Origin: Cavia porcellus | Lineage: Eukaryota > Chordata > Mammalia > Rodentia > Caviidae | Assembly: GCF_034190915.1 (NCBI RefSeq) | Contig: NW_026947630.1 | Location: 496,001-560,000 of the forward strand | Length of the DNA: 64,000 nt | Reading direction: 5' to 3' | Part shown: positions 55,901 through 64,000 of the stretch, in pieces | Position numbering within the stretch: the first letter of the stretch is position 1 | Layout of the letters: every line of letters begins with the position of its first letter | Made by a program: the position numbers and the translations under genes | Notes under the pieces: model-generated | The model's database searches: none | What the model was told of the DNA's origin: nothing | What the model saw: only the letters and a program-made list of their open reading frames with translations

Positions 55901-58900
55901 CTCACCCAAATCCAAAGGCTAACCATGACCCTAAACCTAACCCTTACCCGAACACTAACCATAACCCTAAGCCTAATCCTAGCCCTAATGCTAACCTCAA
56001 ACCCCAACCCTAACCCTAACCCTAACACTCTAACACTAACCCTAACGCTAGCCCTAAACCTAACCCCTAAGGACAAACCCTTATCCGAAAACTAACCCTA
56101 ACACTAACCCTAACCCTAATCTCAATCCTAACCCTAACCCTAACAATAACCTTTTCCCTAACGCTAAATCTCACAATAACCCTAACCCTAACACTAACCC
56201 AAACCCTAACGCTAAACCTAACTCTAACCCTAACCTTAACCCTCACACTAACCCTAACCCTAACCGTAACTTATCATCTAACCCTAATCCTAACCCTTAC
56301 CCTATACCGAAACGTAACACTAACCCTAACTCTAAAGCTAACCCTAACCTTACACCAAACAAAAAACTAACCCTAACAATAACTGTAACCTTAACAATAT
56401 AACTAAAACTAATCATAACCCTAACCCTAACCCTAATCATCTCCCTAACACATAAACCCTAAACCTAACCCTAACCCTAAACTTTACCCTAAAACTAACC
56501 CTAAGCCTACACCAAACATTAACTTCTAATCCTCACCCTAAACCTAAGCCAGCCCTAAATCTAACACTAACCTGAAACCTAAGCTTAACCCTGACCCTAA
56601 CCCTAACAATAACCATAACACTAACCTCTAAATCTAACCCTAACCCTAACACTAACACTAAATCTAGGCCTAAGTCTAATTGTTACACTAAACTTAACGC
56701 TAACCCTGACCCTAACTCTAACCTTAACACTAATCTCTATCCCTAAACCTAACCCTCACACTAACCCTAACCCTAACCGTAACCTATCATCTAACCCTAA
56801 TCCTAAACCTTACCCTATACCGAAACGTAACCCTAACCCTAACTCTAAAGCTAACCCTAAACCTAAACCAACACAAAACTCACCCTAACACTAATTCCAA
56901 CCATAACAATATCCCTTAAACTAATCATAACCCTAACCCTAACCCTAATCATGTCCCTAACAATTAACCCCTAACCCTAAACCTAACCCTAACCCTAATC
57001 CTAACCTGATCCCCAACCCTAAGAATAAGCCTACACCAAACATTAACTTCTAATCCTCAACCTAACCCTAAGCCAGCCCCAAATCTAACACTAACCTGAA
57101 ACCTAAGTGTAACCCTAACCCTAAAAATAACCATAACATTAACTTCTAAAACTAACCCTAACCCTAACACTAACACTAAATCTAACCCTAAGACTAAATG
57201 TTACACTAAACTTAACCCTAACCCTGACCCTAACTCTAACCTTAACTCTAATCTCTAACCCTAACCCTAACCCTAACCCTAAACCTAACCGCAACCCTAA
57301 CCTCTAACCCTAACCCTAACCTCTAAACCTAACCCTAAACCTGAACCTAAACCTAACAGTAAAACAAACCTAACTTCTAACCCTTACCCTTACACTAACA
57401 GTAAAACTCAACCTAACCCTAACCCTAAACATAATGCTAAAGCTAACTTACAACCCTGAACTTAAATCTAAACCTAAGCTTCAACCCTAACTCTAACACT
57501 AAACCTAACAATAACACTAAACCCTAACCTTAACCTTAACACTATCCCTAAATCTATCCCTATGCCTAAACCCAACCCTAAACCTAAACCTACCTCTAAA
57601 CCTAATTCCTAACACTAACCCTAACCGGTACTGCTAAACCTAACCCTCACACAAACCCAAACCCTGACACTAACCCTAACCCTTACCCTAACCCTAAAAC
57701 TTACCATTAACTCTCACCCTAAACATAACCCTAACAGTAAACGTAACCCTAACCATAAGCTTAACCTATAACCCTAAACCTAACAAGAACCCAAACCGTA
57801 ACTATAACCCTAACGCTAACGCTAACACTAACCCTAAACTCTAACCCTAACCCTAACCTTTTAACCCTAAACCTAAACCTAACCCTAACGCTAATCCTAA
57901 ACCTTCACTCCAAACCCTAATCCTAACACTAAACCTAACTCTAACCTTAACACTAACCCTATCCCTAACACCAATCCAAACCCTTACCCTAACCCTAACC
58001 CTGTCTAACCCTAAAACTAACCCTGACCCTAATACAAACCTGTTTTCTAACACTCACCCTAAACCTAACCCTAAATCTCAACCTAACACTAACTCTGACC
58101 ATAAAACTAAAGCTAACTTCTAACACTAACACTTACGCTAAACCTAAGCTTCAACACTACCCCTAAACCTAACCCTAAACCTAACACTAGCCCTAACATT
58201 AATGCTAACCATAACCCTAAACCGAACCCTTACCCTAACCATAACCCTAAACTCTAACCCTAATCCTAAACTCTAAACCTAACCCTAACACTGATCATAA
58301 CCCTAACACTAACACTAAACCCAAAACCTAACCTTGTCACTATCCCTAACCCGAAATCTATCACTAAAAAGAACCCTAATGCTAAACCTAAGCCTAACTG
58401 TAAACCCAAACCCTAATCCTAAAACTAACCCTAACACTGACACTAACCCTTACACTAACCCTAACACTAACCCTAAACTCTAACTCCAACCCTATCTCCA
58501 ACCCTAACCTTAACCATAAGCCTAACCTCTAACACTAACCCTCACCTGAATCCCAAGGCTAACCATAACCCTAACCCTAACCCTAACCTGAACACTAACC
58601 ATAACCCTAAGCCTAATCCTAGCCCTAATGCTAACCTCAAACACCAACCCTAACCCTAACCTTAACACTCTAACACTAATCCTAATGCTAGCCCTAAACC
58701 TAATCCCTAATGTCAAACCCTAATCTAACCCTAACCCTAACTCTAACCCGACCCCTAATACCAATCCTAACCCTAACCATAACCATAACCCTGTCCAACC
58801 CTAAACCTAACACTAACCCTAACCCTAGCCGTAACCCTAACTCAAACCATAAACCTAACCCTAACCCTAACCCTAACCCTAACCCTAAACCTAACCCTAA

Positions 58901-59514
58901 CCCTAACGGTAACCCTAACAGTAACCTCTAACACTAACCCGTACCCTAACCCTAACCCTAAACCTCACCCGAATCCAAAGGCTAACCATAAACCAAACCC
59001 TAACCCTAACCCTAACACTAACCCTCACTCGAATCCAAAGGCTAACCATAAACCTAACCCTAACCGTAACCCTAACACTAACCCTCACCCGAGTCCAAAG
59101 GCTAACCATAACCCTAACCCTAACCCTTACCCGAATACTAACCATAACCCTAAGCCTAATCCTAGCCCTAATGCTAACCTCAAACCCCAACCCTAACCCT
59201 AACCCTAACACTCTAACACTAACCCTAACGCTAGCCCTAAACCTAACCCCTAAGGACAAACCCTCATCCGAAAACTAACCCTAACACTAACCCTAACCCT
59301 AATCTCAATCCTAACCCTAACCCTAACAATAACCTTTTCCCTAACCCGAAATCTCACAATAACCCTAACCCTAACACTAACCCAAACCCTAACGCTAAAC
59401 CTAACTCTAACATTAACCTTAACCCTCACACTAACCCTAACCATAACCGTAACTTATCATCTAACCCTAATCCTAACCCTTACCCTATACCGAAACGTAA
59501 CACTAACCCTAACT
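49930..59514. repeat. 9585-bp super-unit, copy 2
   Basis: This is a full second copy whose landmarks sit exactly 9585 bp from copy 1. All repeat-derived open frames compared between 42001-49859 and 51586-59444 are identical. It ends with the same chimeric B/A joint near 59514 (actataaagctaaccc). The internal subunits are 51118-54912, 54913-58041 and 58042-60702, the last crossing into copy 3. Confidence 0.9.
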
Positions 59515-62500
59515 ATAAAGCTAACCCTAAACCTAAACCAACACAAAACTCACCCTAACACTAATTCCAACCATAACAATATCCCTTAAACTAATCATAA
59601 CCCTAACCCTAACCCTAATCATGTCCCTAACAACTAACCCCTAACCATAAAACTAACCCTAACCCTAATCCTAACCTGATCCCCAACCCTAAGCCTAAGC
59701 CTACACCAAACATTAACTTCTAATCCTCAACTAACCCTAAGCCAGCCCCAAATCTAACACTAACCTGAAACCTAAGTGTAACCCTAACCCTAAAATAACC
59801 ATAGCATTAACTTCTAAAACTAACCCTAACCCTAACACTAACACTAAATCTAACCCTAAGACTAAATGTTACACTAAACTTAACCCTAACCCTGACCCTA
59901 ACTCTAACCTTAACTCTAATCTCTAACACTAACCCTAACCCTAACTCTAAACCTAACCATAACCCTAACCTCTAACCCTAACCCTAACCTCTAAACCTAA
60001 CCCTGAACCTGAACCTAAACCTAACAGTAAAACAAACCTAACTTCTAACCCTTACCCTTACACTAACAGTAAAACTCCACCTAACCCTAACCCTAAACAT
60101 AATGCTAAAGCTAACTTACAACCCTGAACTTAAATCTAAACCTAAGCTTCAACCCTAACTCTAACACTAACCCTAACAATAACACTAAACAATAACCTTA
60201 ACCTTAACACTATCTCTAAATCTATCCCTATGCCTAAACCCAACCCTAAACCTAAACCTACCTCTAAACCTAATTCCTAACACTAACCCTAACCCGTACC
60301 GCTAAACCTAACCCTCACACAAACCCAAACCCTGACACTAACCCTAACCCTTACCCTAACCCTAAAACTTACCATTAACTCTAAGCCTAAACATAACCCT
60401 AACAGTAAACGTAACCCTAACCATAAGCTTAACCTATAACCCTAAACCTAACAAGAACCCAAACCGTAACTATAACCCTAACGCTAACACTAACCCTAAA
60501 CTCTAACCCTAACCCTAACCTTTTAACCCTAAACCTAACCCTAACCCTAACCCTAATCCTAAACCTTCACTCCAAACCCTAATCCTAACACTGAACCTAA
60601 CTCTAACCTTAACACTAACCCTATCCCTAACACCAATCCAAACCTTACCCTAAACCTAACCCTGTCTAACCCGAAAAATAACCCTGACCCTAATACAAAC
60701 CTGTTTTCTAACACTCACCCTAAATCTAACCCTAAATCTCAACCTAACACTAACTCTGACCATAAAACTAAAGCTAACTTCTAACACTAACACTTACGCT
60801 AAACCTAAGCTTCAACACTACCCCTAAACCTAACCCTAGCCCTAACATTAATGCTAACCATAACCCTAAACCGAACCCTTACCCTAACCATAACCCTAAA
60901 CTCTAACCCTAATCCTAACCTCTAAACCTAACCCTAACACTGATCATAACCCTAACACTAACACTAAACCCAAAACCTAACCTTGTCACTATCCCTAACC
61001 CGAAACCTATCACTAAAAAGAACCCTAATGCTAAACCTAAGCCTAACTGTAATCCCAAACCCTAATCCTAAAACTAACCCTAACACTGACACTAACCCTT
61101 ACTCTAACCCTAACACTAACCCTAAACTCTAACTACAACCCTATCTCCAACACTAACCTTAACCCTAAATCTAACCTCTAACACTAACCCTCACCTGAAT
61201 CCCAAGGCTAACCATATCCCTAAACCTAACCCTAACCTGAACACTAACCATAACCCTAAGCCTAATCCTAGCCCTAATGCTAACCTCAAACACCAACCCT
61301 AACCCTAACCTTAACACTCTAACACTAATCCAAATGCTAGCCCTAAACCTAATCCCTAATGTCAAACCCTAATTTAACCCTAACCCTAACTCTAACCCGA
61401 CCCCTAATACCAATCCTAACCCTAACCATAACCATAACCCTGTCCAACCCTAACCCTAACACTAACACTAACCCTATCCGTAACCCTAACTCTAACCATA
61501 AACCTAACCCTAACCCAAACCATAACCATAACGGTAACCCTAACAGTAACCTCTAACACTAACCCGTACCCTAACCCTAACCCTAACCCTCACCCGAATC
61601 CAAAGGCTAACCATAAACCTAACCCTAACCCTAACCTTAACACTAATCCTCACCCAAATCCAAAGGCTAACCATAACCCTAACCCTAACCCTTACCCGAA
61701 CACTAAGCATAACCCTAAGCCTAATCCTAGCCCTAATGCTAACCTCAAACCGCAACCCTAACCCTAACCCTAACACTCTAACACTAACCCTAACGCTAGC
61801 CCTAAACCTAACCCCTAAGGACAAACCCTAATCCGAAAACTAAACCTAACACTAAACCTAACTCTAATCTCAATCCTAAACCTAACCCTAACAATAACCT
61901 TTTCCCTAACCCTAAATCTCACAATAACCCTAAAACTAACACTACCCCAAACCCTAACGCTAAACCTAACTCTAACCCTAACCTTAACCCTCACACTAAC
62001 CCTAACCCTAACCGTAACTTATCATCTAACCCTAATCCTAACCCTTAACCTATACCGAAACGTAACACTAACCCTAACTCTAAAGCTAACCCTAACCTTA
62101 AACCAAAAAAAACTAACCCTAACAATAACTCTAACCTTAACAATATAACTAAAACTAATCATAACCCTAACCCTAACCCTAATCATCTCCCTAACACATA
62201 AACCCTAAACCTAACCCTAACCCAAACCAAACCCTAAAACTAACCCTAAGCCTACACCAAACATTAACTTCTAATCCTCACCCTAAACCTAAGCCAGCCC
62301 TAAATCTGACACTAACCTGAAACCTAAGCTTAACCCTAACCCTAACCCTAACCCTAACAATAACCATAACACTAACCTCTAAATCTAAACCTAACCCTAA
62401 CACTAACACTAAATCTAGGCCTAAGCCTAAATGTTACACTAAACTTAACGCTAACCCTGACCCTAACTCTAACCTTAACCCTAATCTCAAACCCTAACCC

Positions 62501-64000
62501 TTACCCTCACACTAACCCTAACCCTAACCATAACCTATCATCTAACCCTAATCCTAACCCTTACCCTATACCGAAACGTAACCCTAACCCTAACTCTAAA
62601 GCTAACCCTAAACCTAAACCCAACACAAAACTCACCCTAACACTAATTCCAAACATAACAATATCCCTTAAACTAATCATAACCCTAACCCTAACCCTAA
62701 TCATGTCCCTAACAACTAACCCCTAACCCTAAACCTAAACCAAACCCTAATCCTAACCTGAACCCCAACCCTAAGCCTAAGCCTACACCAAACGTTAACT
62801 TCTAATCCTCAACCTAAACCTAAGCCAGCCCAAAATCTAACACTAACCTGAAACCTAAGTGTAACCCTAACCCTAAAAATAACCATAACATTAACTTCTA
62901 AAACTAACCCTAACCCTAACACTAACACTAAATCTAACCCTAAGACTAAATGTTACACTAAACTTAACCCTAACCCTGACCCTAACTCTATCCTTAACTC
63001 TAATTTCTAACCCGAACCCAAACCCTATCCCGAACACTAAACCTAACCTCTAAACCTATCCCTAACCCTAACCCTAACCCTAACCCTAACCCTAATCCTA
63101 AAAATAAACCTAACTCTAACCCTAACTCTAATCTCAATCCTAACCCTAACCCTAACAATAACCTTTTCCCTAACCCGAAATCTCACAATAACCCTAAAAC
63201 TAACACTACCCCAAACCCTAACGCTAAACCTAACTCTAACCCTAACCTTAACCCTCACACTAACCCTAACCCTAACCGTAACTTATCATCTAACCCTAAT
63301 CCTAACCCTTAACCTATACCGAAACGTAACACTAACCCTAACTCTAAAGCTAACCCTAACCTTAAACCAAAAAAAACTAACCCTAACAATAACTCTAACC
63401 TTAACAATATAACTAAAACTAATCATAACCCTAACCCTAACCCTAATCATCTCCCTAACACATAAACCCTAAAACTAACCCTAACCCAAACCTTAACCCT
63501 AAAACTAACCCTAAGCCTACAGCAAACATTAACTTCTAATCCTCACCCTAAACCTAAGCCAGCCCTAAATCTGACACTAACCTGAAACCTAAGCTTAACC
63601 CTAACCCTAAACCTAACCCTAACAATAACCATAACACTAACCTCTAAATGTAACCCTAACCCTAACACTAACACTAAATCTAGGCCTAAGCCTAAATGTT
63701 ACACTAAACTTAACGCTAACCCTGACCCTAACTCTAACCTTAAACCTAATCTCTAACCCTAACCCTAACCCTAACCTCTAACCCTAACCCTAAAGCTGAA
63801 CCTAAACCTAACAGTAAAACAAACCTAACTTCTAACCCTTACCCTTACACTAACAGTAAAACTCAACCTAACCCTAACTCTAAACATAATGCTAAAGCTA
63901 ACTTACAACCCTGAACTTAAATCTAAACCTAAGCTTCAACCCTAACTCTAACACTAACCTTAACAATAACACTAAACCATAACCTTAACCTTAACACTAT
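59515..64000. repeat. 9585-bp super-unit, copy 3 (truncated by window end)
   Basis: The first 4.49 kb of a third copy runs off the right edge. Two differences from copies 1 and 2 were noticed. A61656 replaces G at 42486 and G at 52071 inside a cacccgaatcc cassette. The A run at 63369-63376 has eight A where copies 1 and 2 have nine (44199-44207 and 53784-53792), so the offset becomes 9584 beyond it. Confidence 0.9.

Larger units (their letters stand above)
1..64000. repeat. Degenerate telomeric (CCCTAA/TTAGGG) satellite array filling the window
   Basis: Essentially every stretch reads as a 6-bp unit related to ccctaa. The recurrent variants are acctaa, cactaa, ctctaa, ccataa, ccgtaa, gctaa, ccttaa, cccgaa, ccctga and tcctaa. 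Changes cluster in the three C positions, while the TAA core is the most stable part. Occasional 5-bp (cctaa) and 7-bp (cccctaa) units shift the phase. The C-rich strand is + from end to end and no inverted segment was seen. What is seen is telomere-type repeat; that it is subtelomeric or a large interstitial telomeric block is inference. No unique gene-bearing gap over 300 bp exists anywhere in the window. Confidence 0.97.
23480..64000. repeat. Domain II: higher-order repeat family
   Basis: From about 23480 the sequence follows a second repeat family. Each full subunit, in order, carries: a gttttctaacac landmark; an aagcttcaacac landmark; cassette Q (tgaatcccaaggctaac); cassette P (two or three gaatccaaaggctaac); a B module ending near aatcatctccctaaca; an A module ending near aatcatgtccctaaca; and a tail with aagcttcaaccc. 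Complete subunits are about 3.1 kb and variants gain or lose modules. The organisation resembles satellite HORs in general; no known named satellite is recognised. Confidence 0.85.

Noticed and set aside
1..64000. Transposable element, tRNA or rRNA within the array
   Set aside because: No stretch leaves the hexamer texture long enough to hold one. I saw no terminal inverted repeats, target-site pairs or RNA-gene motifs.
1..64000. Plant-type CCCTAAA (7-bp) telomere
   Set aside because: ccctaaa occurs, but as hexamer variants (ccctaa followed by acctaa). The dominant spacing is 6 bp.

Overview
The whole 64 kb window is one unbroken field of degenerate telomere-type hexamer repeat: CCCTAA on the + strand, TTAGGG on the - strand. 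I find no protein-coding gene, tRNA, rRNA, transposon or CRISPR array. A vertebrate/fungal/protist-type TTAGGG telomere repeat points to a eukaryote. The sequence alone does not identify the species. The C-rich strand reads 5'->3' along + throughout, as expected for the left end of a chromosome (subtelomere), but a large interstitial telomeric block would look the same. Canonical hexamers never run longer than about eight units, so this is old, mutated, recombining telomere-derived satellite and not the active chromosome tip.

The array has a clear hierarchy. Level 1 is the 6-bp unit with substitutions mostly in the three C positions, plus occasional 5- and 7-bp units that shift phase. Level 2 is recurring variant cassettes, notably one built on gaatccaaaggctaac, locally repeated at 54-60 bp. 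Level 3 is modules of about 512-524 bp. Level 4 is higher-order repeats (HORs) of about 2.2-3.8 kb. Level 5 is large, nearly identical tandem duplications.

Layout. Positions 1-11066 hold a recent 6136-bp tandem duplication (1-4930 repeated at 6137-11066, with only five differences noticed). Positions 11067-18014 are a less regular segment with internal repeats offset by about 2.0 and 2.6 kb. Positions 18015-23480 are an older, diverged copy of 4930-10391. Near 23480 the array switches to a second family (domain II) that continues to the end. Domain II is a run of HOR subunits bounded by a gttttctaacac landmark at 24291, 27402, 30000, 32191, 35838 (mutated), 38424, 41533, 45328, 48457, 51118, 54913, 58042 and 60703. 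From about 40345 three successive subunits (3795 + 3129 + 2661 bp) form a 9585-bp super-unit present 2.5 times (about 40345-49929, 49930-59514, 59515 to window end), almost without differences.

The many open frames of 60-137 codons follow from the repeat. The hexamer has a stop in only one of three frames per strand, so the others read as endless Pro-Asn, Leu-Thr, Val-Arg or Leu-Gly dipeptides. The main biological interest is structural: how telomere repeat decays, acquires landmarks and is re-amplified by unequal exchange into alpha-satellite-like HORs. A secondary interest is that G-rich transcripts from it could be TERRA-like and contain AUG-initiated Val-Arg/Leu-Gly frames.
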